Source: Amborella trichopoda (lineage: Eukaryota > Streptophyta > Magnoliopsida > Amborellales > Amborellaceae). Taken from it: a stretch of DNA of 64,000 bases. Position 1 is the first letter of the stretch. Each line of letters opens with the position of its first letter. A program made the position numbers and the translations under genes. The notes under the pieces are model-generated. The model was not told where the DNA came from, ran no database searches, and saw only the letters and a list, made by a program, of their open reading frames with translations. Shown here in pieces: positions 32,229 to 44,274 of this stretch. The DNA lies in NCBI RefSeq assembly GCF_000471905.2, contig NW_006499799.1, positions 1,277,339-1,341,338 on the forward strand, given 5' to 3'.

Positions 32229-34487
32229 GGGAACAATAATGATGATTCTAAGGAGGTCAGTGTTATAAACACTTGCAATGAGGAAGATGAAAATGGAAGA
32301 ATGGGAAGCCCCAATACAAATGAAGGAAATATGGGTTGCGAGCCATTTATGGGTATAGAATTTTCATCTGAAGAAGAAGCAAAATTACTATATAATGAAT
32401 ATGCAAATTACTATATAATGAATATGCAAGGCGATTGGGATTTAGTATGCACATGGGGAATACAAAAAAAACACAACATGATGGGGTCATGCGCTCTCAT
32501 AAATTTTTATATTCAAGAGAAGGATTTCGTTCAAGGAAAGTTGATATTGGAAAAGCTACTCGGAAGGTACCAGACACAAAAGTTGGTTGCAAAGCAATGA
32601 TGAAAATATGTAAGAAGAATATTGATAATTGGATTGTTACACGGTTTGAGAGAGACCACAATCAAGTGTTTGTGAGCCCAAGTAAGGTTCGTTGCCTCCG
32701 ATCACATCAGGCTGTTTCTGAATGTAAGAGAAGTATTATAGATACTTTTCATAACGCCGGGATTTCTACTAAAAAGATTATGAATGTCTTTAGAGTAGAA
32801 TTTGGTGGAGACTGTAATTTAGGCCTAATGGATCGTGATTATAGAAATGAGCTCAAAAAGCTTAAAAAGAAAAGTCTTGACGATAATGCTCAATTTCTCT
32901 TAAATTATTTAAAGCGCATGCAAAGTGAAAATCCTTCCTTCTTTTATGCAAATGATATAACTGACAATGTCCATTTAGCAAATATTTTTTGGGTTGATGC
33001 TAGGTCAAGGAATGCATATCAATGTTTTGGGGATGTAGTGATTTTTGACACAACCTATAAGACTAATAGGTTTAAAATGCCTTTTGCCCTTTTTACTGGA
33101 ATCAACCACCATACAAATTCTACCTTATTTGGGTGTGCACTTTTAGGAGATGAAACTGAATCATCATTTGTTTGGCTTTTAGCAATGCATGGCAAACATC
33201 CAATTACAATAATTACCGACCAAGACAAGGCCATGCAAGGAGCTATTGCTAGTGTATTCCCGAACGTTGTCCACAGATTTTGCAAATGGCACATCTTAAA
33301 AAAGGTCAATGAGAAGTTGGGTAGCATTTGTGCAAAACATCCTACTTCTGTAAGGGAGTTCCTCAATTGTATTTGGACCAAAACAATTGAAGAGTTCGAG
33401 AGCTCATAGGGATTGTTTATTGATAATTATGAGCTGAAGGAAAATAACTGGTTACCATCATTATGTGATATTCGACATCAATGGATACCAGTCCACTGGC
33501 GTGGTACATTCTTTGCAAATTGCTCGACTACCCAGCGAAGTGAAAGTATGAACCATTTTTTTTCATGGGTTTTTTAACCCTCAAACTACCCTGCAAGAAT
33601 TTGTTCTTAAATATGAAGAAGCTCTTGATCATCATTACAACGATGAATCCTATTTAGATTATCTCACTTCTTATTCTACACCAACTTTGAACACAATACT
33701 ACTTATGGAGAAACAAGCAGCAGATGCTTATATCATGACAGTGTTCCTTAAGTTTCAAAAGGAACTGGATGAAGTGATATCAATTGTGATAAATAAAATT
33801 GGGGAGGATGGGTCAATCAACACAAACAAGTTGATCGCATATGAAAAAAATAGCAAAGAATTCGTAGTAACTGAAGCAACTTGTAGCTGTAAATTGTTTG
33901 ACTTTTCTGAGTACCTTTGTAGACATATGTTAGTCGTTTTGCATCGTGAACATGTTCAAGAAATCCCATCCCAATACATTTTGAGGCGATGGACAAGAAA
34001 TGCCAAGAAATGGGCTTTATTAATTGAGCATAACAAAGGAGTGATGGGAAATTCCATGGATTCTCTATTCTCATGATTCAACTATTTAAGTCGCGAAGCA
34101 ATTAACATTGCAGAGATTGGGGCAAAATCTACACGTGTTTTTGATGTGGTGTTGTTAGGATTTCAAGAATTGAGGCAAAGAGCTATCCATGATGAAAGTA
34201 GTGAAAATGCAACACAAGTTTGCACTATGGGCAATGAAAGTAACATGGGAGTAGCTACGTCAACAAGTGAAATAAATCTAGATTGTTCAACAAGTGATAT
34301 TATATTGCAAAACCCATTACTGGCAACAACAAAGGGCAGCCCCTCAACCATAAGAATTAAAGCACCATCAAAAAAGAAGCCGCGGAAGCTTGTTACATGC
34401 CATATGTGCAACAAAGTGGGACATAATTCATGCACTTGTTCATTAACAAAAAGTAGTGATTCACACATTGCAAGGGTAAAATATTGA
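32229..34487 (+). pseudogene. FAR1-like MULE transposase, 5'-truncated and broken
   Basis: Matches the FAR1/FHY3 family, derived from Mutator-like transposases. The N-terminal FAR1 DNA-binding region (GIEFSSEEEAKLLYNEYA, then SREGFR) is at about 32350-32540. The MULE transposase core at 32990-33400 has FDTTYKTNRFKMPFA (first Asp 33047), TIITDQDKAM (second Asp 33218), FCKWHILKK and IEEFE. The SWIM zinc finger CSCKLFDFSEYLCRH is at about 33880-33930. A CHMCNKVGHNSCTC knuckle is at 34400-34440. Breaks: a perfect 23-bp tandem duplication at 32382-32427, TAG at 33407, a frameshift near 33560, TGA at 34074, and an apparent short in-frame loss after SSFVWLL. It could be a MULE or a dead host FRS gene; no terminal repeats were found. 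Confidence 0.88.
32382..32427 (+). repeat. Perfect 23-bp tandem duplication in the FAR1 domain
   Basis: AAATTACTATATAATGAATATGC at 32382-32404 is repeated exactly at 32405-32427 (shown here as its 23-bp unit positions; the unit begins AAATTACTATA). Since 23 is not divisible by three it moves the N-terminal coding frame away from the main 324-codon frame. Confidence 0.95.
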
Positions 34488-36009
34488 TTATGTTGTAAAT
34501 ATTGATTACCTTGTACTCTTTTTATCTACTTTTTTTTCTTACTCTCACCACTTGTATGACAAGTTATTTTGTCTTTTAACTTGATAGATTTTGGCCACGA
34601 CATTTGGAACCTCTTAGTGATAACCTATTATATATTTGCTTGGTGATGGTTTTTTACCCTTTACATGCAGTTTGATGCAACTACAACATTTTGTTCTGAC
34701 CTTTGTGGATAAGTCCCACTTTTGTTATGAAGTTACTCATTGAGAGAGCCCAGCTCAGCATCCAATGTTCTCGCTAAAGAGGAGCAACACAAGACAACAA
34801 ACATGGGAGTTTTTTTAGCACGTTTTTTAGCATATGGTCCCCCATTTATTTATATCTAAACTTTTTATTTATATTTTGGATGTAAAGCATTTTTTGAGCC
34901 CTTTTGCGGGTTTTTGTATAGAGCAACTTCTTTGTGGGCTGCTTAACACTTGTAAATGGCACTAGCAATTTTTTTGTGTTGTGTTGCCAGTCTATAGAAA
35001 AACCATAGAGAATGAGAATTACATGCTGAACTTTTATGTGTATATCTTAGCCTCCACCTTCAAGTATCATGAGTGTGGATGGTCTCTCTCTCTACATCTT
35101 GTCAATTGGACATTCTAGATTGGACCAAAGTCATTGACAATGAGCACTTAATATTTGGGAAAAAAAAACGAAGTTGAGGTAGTAAAACAAGTGGCAAAAC
35201 ATTCCCATTTTATTAATATTTGGAAGTTGCATAGGATATACAATGGTTATTCACAAAACACAATACAAGCAAAGAAAAGAAAGATGACAATGAGAATCTG
35301 AGCTCAAAGTCAGTTAAAATGGCTTCAATCTTCTCCTCCAAAGTTGTAACTTGCTCTGAAACAATGCCCAATTGCTTCGTCATCCACATATCGAGTGAAA
35401 CTCGACAACAAAATATCCAAATGTTTTACATTAATCTTCTAAACCATATTGAGCCAGTACATATATTTCTTGTAGTTCTCTCTCTTTGATGGCACTAGTA
35501 GTATTCAAAATCTTCTTTAACCAGGTGTATATTGAGCATTTGTCTCTAGGACTCTCTTCTTTATTGGCCTCAGAACTTACTTGCAGATTTCACTCGAATA
35601 CATAAGGACAATGGGAATAATGGTTTAACTATTCATGAACCTCAGGCAAATTCAGTAGGCAATACAATTAAAGAAATAATCAAAGGGCATCACCATCACT
35701 TAAGAATTAGGGATCACTTTTACATATTCATCTTAAATCTTCTACCTTACAAAGAGAAAGATTATAACATCTAGGAAAGTCAAGAAACAAGGTCTTGGAT
35801 TTTGAATTCCAAATTACCACTCAATTAGGCGAGTGATTTAGCTTATTCTTTGGTGACTTTCACCAGAACAAATATGTTATACAATCATTTTATGCAAAAT
35901 CAAATAATTTGTATTATTTAGCAGATGATTCACAAGACCAATGGATTCTAGATTAAAAAATGCAAGACATCTTATCAGCACAACAAAAATGAGGAATGAT
36001 TGCACTTAC
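34488..36009. other. AT-rich DNA with unrecognised minus-strand coding-like pieces
   Basis: 34488-35170 shows nothing definite. On the minus strand 35450-35580 is open and protein-like (ESPRDKCSIYTWLKKIL, then IKERELQEIYVLAQYG). After a frame change, 35290-35400 reads LDMWMTKQLGIVSEQV and TLEEKIEAIL, a likely coiled coil. I do not recognise the family. 35640-36009 shows no gene. Confidence 0.35.
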
Positions 36010-36398
36010 AAGAATGTTTGAGTGCGAAGAGATGACGGCCTTGTCATCAGTTAGAATATGAACATCAGCTCTGTACCCTTCTTCAAACAACCTCTCCCAT
36101 GTGTTCTTTGTTTCTTTTGGGACACAACTGTAACCTGAGCGCCTTCTATTGGAAGGATCATGGGTCTTAGAATAACCAAGAGAAGAAGGGAGTGGAGGAG
36201 GCTTAGGTATATTGGTGTCAACATTATTACTGTTATTGACATTGCTATTACTATTAGTTCAAGAGGATGTTGAACGTTCAAACACTGCAAAAAGATCGGC
36301 CGAAACTTGGTCCTCACATGCGAGATAAGTTGAGGATGTTGTGCAAGGAAATGACTCCAATTGTGCCAATTTCAATTATTTGTTAGAACTAACAAGAA
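36010..36398 (-). pseudogene. Exon of a BTB/POZ-TAZ (BT-like) gene with an in-frame stop
   Basis: On the minus strand an exon lies between an acceptor (TTTTTTGGCAG, ending 36399) and a strong donor GTAAGT (36009-36004). It encodes PKPPPLPSS, RRRSGYSCVPKETKNTWERL and EEGYRADVHILTDDKAVI, then SSHSNIL, the start of the BTB fold in plant BT proteins (BTB-BACK-TAZ scaffold proteins that bind CUL3 and calmodulin). The remaining BTB, BACK and TAZ parts are not found downstream. TGA at 36259-36261 interrupts the frame 83 codons before the donor, and no ATG is available after it. This is probably a pseudogene or a captured gene fragment. A minus-strand TATA box and CT-rich leader sit at about 37.3-38.2 kb. 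Confidence 0.75.
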
Positions 36399-36842
36399 CT
36401 GCCAAAAAAGGAAGGAAATTTATCACATAAAGCAGAGGCTATAGAAATTTATCATATCCTACACAAGGTTAACATGAAGAAGGCGATGGAGCAGAACCTT
36501 AGAAACAACAAAGAAAGAAGACAAATGAGCCTCTGGAAATATCAACCATCGTAGCAATCCTCATATCACACATATTGACAGACAACCCACCCCAATGTAC
36601 ATATAATTAACCAGTTATTCAAATATCGGATCAAGCTATGAATTGGCAGGGTACGATTCTGCTTCCCCCGGTCAGACTCCCACTATTCCAGCACCTGTCC
36701 GGGTAAAAATTACAAACTAGAAATTTTGGCCCCAAATCGCTAATGTCCTGGTCCCATCTGACTCAGGTGATTCCCGAGTCATACAAGAACTTTTTATTCA
36801 CTATAAGAAACTAATTCACTAGAAGAAACTAATTCAAAAGAA

Positions 36843-36878
36843 ACTCTCTCTCTCTCTCNNNNNNNNNNNNNNNNNNNN
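36843..36878. repeat. CT microsatellite running into a 20-N assembly gap
   Basis: (CT)8 at 36843-36858 followed by 20 N (36859-36878) and GAGAAG. Assembly probably failed in the repeat, which lies in the presumed intron upstream of the BT-like exon. Confidence 0.9.
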
Positions 36879-37311
36879 GAGAAGAATGTCTATTATACTC
36901 TACAAATCATTCATCTATATTCAATTAACAAATAAAAGTCATTGTTTTCAAGAACATGGTAATGGTTTATTCTTCCCCACAGGTCCCCAAATACTAGGAT
37001 AAAAATTGGGGTTGATCTTTATCCATCAACTAGAATCATATAATATCATTATAAAACAATCGTTGTGATTTCTATCTACAAGAACATATGCAGAGATCCA
37101 AAACCCTTTGAATAATATTTTTTTTTTCTCATTGTGAAATCATACCTACCTTATTGAAATGTATGATGATATACCTTTCTTCTCTGATAGTTAATAAGAA
37201 GACTGGAAAATGAAAGACTGTGAAGATTAGTTGTTCTCAATCAGGAATTCTACACAAGAACCAAAAAAAACTTGCAATCACTACTCCAAATTCTCTTTTT
37301 CAACTCAAGGA

Positions 37312-37902
37312 TCATGATTCCAAACTTTGGTGAAAAGGCAAGAATTCACTGTAAATTGATCCTTTTCTCTCATAGCTTGAAAGCTTCATACCCAAAAAAA
37401 GGGAAATTAAAATAAAATATAAGATACATACTTTATCAATGGAAAGACGAAACAGAACAAGAAATATGAGAATTATTAGAAAAAAAAATAACAGAAAGAA
37501 AACCACCTTTACAACTTCACAGAAGCGAAGATGCCTAATATTATCGGTGCCCTCTTTCACCTCCTCCACACCCACAAACAGAGACCACAATCTTCTTCTC
37601 CAACCATCTCTAACCTTCTTCTTTACATCAGATGAAAACTCTACAACAGAAGCCCTAAAATTCCCTAGAGAGAGAGATTGATAAATACAAAGATTGAGAA
37701 ACACTACCCCAATAAAAATGAGATACAGAGATACAATTTTATAGAGAGACCGAGACATACGAACCCCAAAAAAAAAAGAGATGCTGAGAGAGCTTGAGAG
37801 ATGCCTTACAAAAATACCTTCCCCCAATAAAAACAAGAAATAAAGATACAAAATAGAGAGAGACTGAGAAATACCTGATTTTTGTTCTTTACCCTTTCTC
37901 AA
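37312..37902 (-). other. Minus-strand 196-codon open frame, probably leader sequence
   Basis: Open but very Phe/Leu/Ile-rich, with no domain I recognise. It overlaps an imperfect ~113-bp duplication (37707-37760 against 37821-37875) and GA/CT-rich stretches common in plant 5' leaders. A possible donor CAG|GTATTT lies at about 37876. It could be the 5' untranslated exon of the BT-like gene. I do not call a protein. Confidence 0.3.
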
Positions 37903-38172
37903 AGACCTCGTGACCTTGCGAGAGAGAAATAGGTGTTATTGGGGGCAAGGTCTCTTTTTATTTTGGGTGGTCCCAGTGTTCTTCGCAGAGAGATGAGAGG
38001 AAACCAGTGGGCTACGGAGAGGTAGAGAAAAAGGGCGAGGATGAGAATAGCAAAACGGGAGTTTTTGAGAAAAAAATGACCCGTTGTGGCCGGTTGTAGC
38101 ACGGGTCAGCTGGTTTCACCTTTTTTTTATCCCAAGATTGAGAAGTATATGTAACAGTGGTCCTTAGGGGTC

Positions 38173-38181
38173 TTATATAAG
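38173..38181 (-). promoter_or_regulatory. Candidate TATA box for the BT-like locus
   Basis: CTTATATAAG is palindromic and sits in 'gcccctccttatataagacccc' on the minus strand, about 1.8 kb upstream of the BT-like exon and just upstream of CT-rich leader-like sequence. The assignment rests on position only. Confidence 0.35.
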
Positions 38182-38189
38182 GAGGGGCA

Positions 38190-39084
38190 GGGTCCCATAA
38201 GATCATTACTCATAAAATATATATATATCAAACTATACGAAGAGCACCTCACCTTGCAAAAACTAAGTGATCACACAAAGAAATAAATTGAAGTAATGAA
38301 CACAATGCACAATAAAAAAGCACCTTTCTATAGACAACAAACAAGGAAATAAAAATAATAATACCTAATTCAGACCATGATACTCAATCAGAGCAGTGGA
38401 GTCCAAGAACTTCTAGAAATTGGGTGGATAGAGAGAGAGAGAGAACAATGGTTCAAAGAATGTATTCTAAATTAGTTCTTTTATAATCCCTAACTCCTTC
38501 CACTTCACGCTAAAACTATAAAATAAAAGAAAATTAAGACCTGCTCGATATTGCATACAATGGATAGGTCATTTCCAAATCAGTCCGATGTTAACAACAT
38601 TATAAAGGCCAGTATAGCAGTTGGACATCTGTCCAATCCCCAATTGCCCTAAAGTAAATGGCCCAACCATACTAACAAAGGCAAAAAAAAAACGGTCCTA
38701 TATTGGGATCAACAAACTGAGAGGTAAACAGGGAAAAAATAAAGAACATTTAAGGGATTTTTTAGTAGATTGGACCTTTTTTGTATTTTTCATATTTCTT
38801 TTGTGTCCGGACATAGATTAATCTAGAGATTATATACTCCTTAAATATTAGGGTCCAAGATCCATTTCAAAGATAAGTTATTAAGACGAAGTGTATTTCT
38901 ACATATGAATCCAGGGACTCATAGAACCGGTACTCCATTTTAAAATTTGGAGCGAGTCACAAGTTTCAAGATTTTCTTTTAAATTTGAACAAAGTTTCTA
39001 TGAGTTTGAGATGGATATTTGATGCCTTAGGAGACGCATATGTGGATGTGCACCCCCTGATGAACGAAGCACTTTTCTTTCTAA
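38190..39084. other. Intergenic, no gene seen
   Basis: AT-rich. Contains (AT)5 at 38216-38227, a GA run at 38432-38443, and a short hairpin TTGGACA-TC-TGTCCAA at about 38619-38634. No supported coding sequence. Confidence 0.6.
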
Positions 39085-39092
39085 TTTTGAAA

Positions 39093-40150
39093 CAGTATTT
39101 AAGAGATTGGCTGATTTTTAAAAAATGGGCCAACTAACTCAGGATCGGTCATTGGCCGATCCCAATTTGGCCCGATTCCAATGGTCAGTATGCATGAATT
39201 TTTTCAATGCACTAATCAACCAACTAATCAGACTCATTGATACTCACTAATCGGCAATTTGTTCTAAAAATATGCACTGTGTCGCAGTGCAGAGTCTGCA
39301 AAGCTATCCTTTTATCATATTTTATATATTTCTCTTTTTTTTTTCTTTTTCCTATTCTTTTATGGATACAGTTTATATGCTACCGCCCCTGCATATTGTA
39401 GAAATTACTGGTTTGACAATAAATACATTATTTTAAATATAATTTGATTCATAATTTTTAATGAAGATCATGAATATGAAAAAAAACAAAAATGAAAACT
39501 TTAAAATAATAATTATATTAAAAAAATATTTGGATCATTAGTTACATTTGTTTTTAGATGGACTACCTATTTGCATCCATCTTTAAGATGGATGCGTTAC
39601 ACCTCTGGACCGCATATTGTAGAAATGTGGTCCAGCCGAATATGAAACAATTTTCTTTATTCTATTTCTCTACTTAAAACTTTATATATTATTGTAAATT
39701 TTTTATTTGCTAATTACAGGGTTTGTCGCTTTGGACAAATAGACTCAGACGCATTAGAGTTGGTCAGGTCCGACAGGGTACCAAGCCCACAGTTCCCTCA
39801 ATTCGGGGGATATAAAATTTATTCGTTGTTCATCTGATTTGATCTTCAATCTAATACCTACATCACTAGCCCCCAGGGAGCACATAAACCTACACGTAGA
39901 CACATATATGAGAGAGAGAGAGAGAGAGAGAAATTTATCAAAATTGTCACAAAGAGACGAACAATTTTATATTTTACCTACATTTTTAACTGAATTCCAA
40001 AATACCCAAAAAACAAACATGGTCTTGAGTTGAAATATTATAATATTTTGAATATTATATTATATCCTATTAAATTATATATTGTATATTTATATTTATT
40101 TTATCAATGTAATTTATAGTATTATAGTATATATTGATTACATATTATAT

Positions 40151-40193
<43 letters not shown>

Positions 40194-40472
40194 TACTGAA
40201 AAAGTATTGCTTCAAGTGCATCATTTTTTATAAAACTCAATTATGCTTATAATATTTATTTTTTTTCCTTTTTTATGTGATAATATTTTAAAAAATACGT
40301 AAAATTTTAAACATTCTTTTACAATTTTTTAGAATTTTTTAGAGATTTTTTACCTAAATTTCATTTTCAAAAAAAATTGAGACACTAATCGACTAATCTA
40401 GTCAGAATTGATCGGACTAATCAGATCAGGCTAGGACCGACTAGTTTGCCCGATCGGTCGTTTCGAACACTA
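39093..40472. mobile_element. Non-autonomous hAT-like element with 8-bp target duplication
   Basis: A 1380-bp segment starts CAGTATTTAAGAG and ends TCGAACACTA, giving weakly matching termini (YAGTRTTYRAR). It is bordered by TTTTGAAA (39085-39092) and TTTTGAAC (40473-40480), 7 of 8 identical, as expected for an hAT 8-bp duplication. Both ends carry subterminal GATCGG/CCGATC motifs (39140-39190 and 40375-40460), also typical of hAT elements. No transposase is encoded. Inside lie a MITE copy (39371-39648), GA and TA/GA microsatellites (39910-39931, 40156-40190) and AT-rich filler. Confidence 0.7.
39371..39648. mobile_element. MITE copy 1 (hairpin-ended family)
   Basis: About 278 bp. It shares an ordered series of motifs with 44275-44567 and 46146-46420: GTTT-type terminus, TGTAGAAAT hairpin, 'taatttttaa', 'atcatgaatatgaaaaaa', 'ataataatt', the hairpin GCATCCATC-TTTAA-GATGGATGC, and the closing hairpin GGACCGCA...TGTGGTCC followed by ATGAAAC. 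It is nested in the hAT-like element. Confidence 0.75.
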
Positions 40473-40480
40473 TTTTGAAC

Positions 40481-43400
40481 TTGTGAACGACACATTTGTA
40501 GGCGTCTGATTTGAAGGAACACCAATCTTTCTTATGTTTAATTTGGAAATTTGGGGTGTTCTATGAATTCTCCTTAAAATTTTAGGCTTTGCAAATGACA
40601 CGCCAGCGGCCGCCCACTGTCAATCCAGCGGACAAGGAAGACTTAAGAGAGACAGTTTAGACTGTTTAGGTGAGAAATTGAAAAAGAAAAATGTTTGGTA
40701 GGGCTGCACCCCTCGTTAAAATAAGTAAAGCCTCACTCAAAAACTCACAAAAAATTGTAGTTTTAGAGTTGAAAAAACCTTTAAATCAATCATCTCGTCT
40801 TGACAACAATGGTTGTTGAAAAATTTAGATTTCAAACCCAAAAAAATAGTATATATTGTAACACAATCTCTAAACTGTCCATTGTGCCGTAAAAATAAAT
40901 GTTCACAAATTTACAAGATTTGTACTTATTTTTTAGGAAAATATCTCTTAACTCTATATTTTTGGCTTTTATTTCTTAAGAGACCCAATAATTTAAACTA
41001 TTTCTTGCGGCATAAAGTCTCTATCTTTTTTATCTTCCTATCCCCTAGATCCTTTTGACCATATATTATTGACCTAAACATTTTGTAAAATGATTCAATG
41101 TCGATCTCTCTCAAAACCCTATATCTCTCCGCTCTCTCTCTCTGAAACCTCTGCTTCTATTTTTTTGCCCCAAAAAATGGAAAGAGTTTCAAAAGAACAA
41201 AGATGAACAGTCATAAACCTCAAACTCAGTTGAGACCTGCTTCGAGAGAACTCTATCGAAAAAAAAAAAATTAGTGAAGTGAATCAAAAAACCCAAATCC
41301 AACTAAAACTGAGTAAATACAAAATATAACTGAAAATCAACCACTTTCAAACTAGGAATTAATAAATACAAGGAGAAATACAATAGAGATTGAGTGAGGT
41401 GAGTTTCTCATAAAAAAAAAAGTTCCTCAAAAACAGGAAATTGAGGGACGTGAAGAGAGAGAAAGAGACCTCGTCTCTGGTGACGTGCCATATTGGGAGA
41501 GATTATTGCAACTGATTGTCTTCCTCATTGAATTATTTATATGGGAAGTATTATTGGAATTGAATCCCTCTGTTAATCTTATCCCAAATACCACAACAAC
41601 GTCATTGTCATTGCTGCTATCCTGCAAGCAAGTTCCCGAGCTATGGCCATTGTTGCCGCACTGTGAGCAGCTCTGCTAACACATCCCCTCTCTAGCGCCA
41701 TCCCCTCTTTCTAGATGGAGAAATAGAGGAGATAACATGCTCTCTCTTTCTTTCTACATAAAACTAGAGAGAGAAAGAGAGATAGAGGAATATAAATGGC
41801 TCGAGCTAAAGATCCAAATTTAAAGGTGACCAAATTATGAGTTGGAGACAATAAGAGAGAAAAGAGAGGATGAGAGAGGTGAGATATAAAGTTTTGAGAG
41901 AGATGGAGATGGAGTTATTTTACAAAATATTTAGAATAATAATGTATGATTAACGAGATCTAGGGTAGGAAGATAGAAAAGACAAAAACTTTATGCAGTA
42001 AGGAATAATTTAAATTTTTGGGTTTTTTGATAAATGAAAGTGAAAAATAGAAAAAATTTATAAATCATGAAAATTTCTAATATCCAAAAATAAACTTTCA
42101 GATGATCTAAGGTGAAGCTTTACTTGGTCACGAACGGCTAGGCCCTATACAAATTGCATGCGTTGAAAAATTTGGAATCTGTTGCGAGAGAGTGAGTCCC
42201 AAGATCATTGTGGCACGCGTTCAATGATTAAGCTTTTGAAAAAGGACGGTACACACGTGCCAATAATGAGAAAGCCACCATTTTATAAACATTCCCAAAA
42301 ATACCCCTGTAACTAAAATCCCTTCTTTTTTTCTGCAACTGTCAAAGAAGTGTCCCCCAAAATTATAGATTCGAAATTCAGTAAACATATATATCTTTTG
42401 AATTTGATTCACCTGATTTGAGTAAATTTCAATGAGAAGACCAAAAATGTTTAGAAGTTGGAGCAAATTAAACAAAGAAACAAATCAAGAATTCTTATAT
42501 TAAGTTTCTCGTCGAATGGTAGGCGTCCTGGACGCATGAGTCCACTACAATTTCTTATGGTCTAAATCACATTACAAACAGAGCCATGAATTTGCACCTT
42601 AAAAGCATACGCATGATGGTAGATAGTTATAAGTCAAAACTTTAAAAAATTGGTGATCAGGATCGAAACCGGCTAATCTGGACCGGGGATTAGTCGGATT
42701 GATCCGAATCCCATAAAATATTGGGAATCGATGGGTTTTTCCAATAGAACTGTCATATTCTGTCAGAAAATTAGTCTATATTTTTTAAAAATTTAATTGT
42801 TGAACGTGCTAGGTTTGGCCAGTTTCGGTTGGCCCCCACTTAATTTTTTTTATTTTCTTTTTAGTTTTTTCAGGACGCCGATCCATTGAACTGGACAAAA
42901 AAAACTAGCGGGGGGCTCTAGCCCACTGATATATTTTTCATAACTTTATTTTAAGCATGGGTGAAAATAGACTATGATTGAAATTCAATAACTTGTTTTT
43001 CAAATTGGGGTCCGAGAAAGAAATTTTTTATCCAAGATCCATCTGCAGACATATGAGAATAGATTGGGTCGGCAACTCCACCAAAACCTTGTTTATGCTC
43101 AAGATTTGGTTATTGCCTTCTAGGTTGGCAAAGGGCCCCGCAGCCTGGCCTGGCCTCGCCCTAAGAAAGTAAGGCCTTGCGCACAAACTATGGCCCAAGG
43201 GCGAGGCTAGGGCTAGAGCTAGTGCTAGTGCTGGCCTGACCATTCTTTTTTATTTTTTATTTTTTTTTCAATGATTTCTGGACCGGCCTAGTCTAACCGT
43301 GGCCCTTTAGGGTTAGGCTAGGCTTGGGCGCTATCCATATAGGGACAAGGGCTGGGCTTGGGCCCAAGCCCGATGCCACCCTTTTGGCTTTTACAATTCC

Positions 43401-44274
43401 TATGACTCTAGTGCCACTTATTAAGTGTAGTTTCAAAGGGACACCCAAATAGGTGGAGACCACCGAAGCTCCATTTAATATAGATATACAATATTGGGAA
43501 GTTTTTCAGTATATACCTAACTTATCAAGTAGCATTTTATTATTATTATTTTTTGCGCAAGTCATTTTATTATTTTTTCAAGTTTCAACTATTCCAAACC
43601 TGATATGTTTGACATTTTTAAATTTCTTGGGTGCTTTAAACAAATTTTCCTTAACTATTATTACTATCTAGTAAGACAAGGGTATTAAACTTATTTTCTA
43701 TATCCGGCAAATATTATATAACAAGACTATTTACTTTTGGTATATAGAGATCATAATTATTATTAAGCAATAGAGGAGCTTGAGATTGTCATTGTTTTGC
43801 GCACAAAGTCTAGTATGACACTATCTTATCCAAAAATAGTCTAGTAAGACTACGGTACAAAACTGATTTTGTAGATCCTGATATTATATAATGAAACTAT
43901 TTATTTTTGATACATAGATGTCATAATTATTAATCGGATTTCAAATAGAAGTGGCACAATGTCCGAATTAAAATCTATTGAATATTGCGGCATACTTTCA
44001 TTTTTTAGATTTCGAATCGAATGGCTAAAAAAGTTTCCGACCTCTTTTTTTTTATAAGTAATGGGTCTTATACTATGCAATCCTTAAAAATGAGGTTAAT
44101 CTTAAAAAACTTGAGAGAGAAAAAGATAACTATTGTAGAAAAAGATATCTTGGGTTAATCTTGAAAAACTTGATATAGAATTTATTAGATTTCTTATCCA
44201 ATGGCAAAAAACGATTGTGACATTCTTGTCCAATAAGTAATGGGTCTCCTAATAGCCAATCATCGAAGGAGCCA
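40481..44274. other. Intergenic AT-rich DNA, no gene seen
   Basis: Contains GA/CT-rich stretches (41100-41150, 41450-41470, 41745-41900), a segment with GATCGG-type motifs at 42655-42740 that could be another hAT remnant, and a GC-rich block at 43120-43395. Short open frames have no recognisable motifs. Confidence 0.55.
43120..43395. repeat. GC-rich block with GGCC/GGCTAGGGCTAG motifs
   Basis: Stands out in AT-rich surroundings. 'cctggcctggcctcgcc', 'ggctagggctagagctagtgctagtgctggcc' and 'gggcttgggcccaagccc' are short internal repeats, partly palindromic. It looks like the subterminal-repeat end of a non-autonomous DNA transposon, but no termini could be fixed. Confidence 0.5.

Noticed and set aside
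37312-37902. 196-codon minus-strand protein
   Set aside because: Phe/Leu-rich, no motif, overlaps a local duplication and CT-rich leader-like sequence; kept only as an uncertain region.
32235-38600. A complete Pack-MULE spanning the FAR1 transposase and the BT-like exon
   Set aside because: No matching long terminal inverted repeats or 9-bp duplications could be found by eye; left as a hypothesis.
42230-42265. CACGTG (G-box) as a promoter element
   Set aside because: A single hexamer with no downstream gene supported on either strand.
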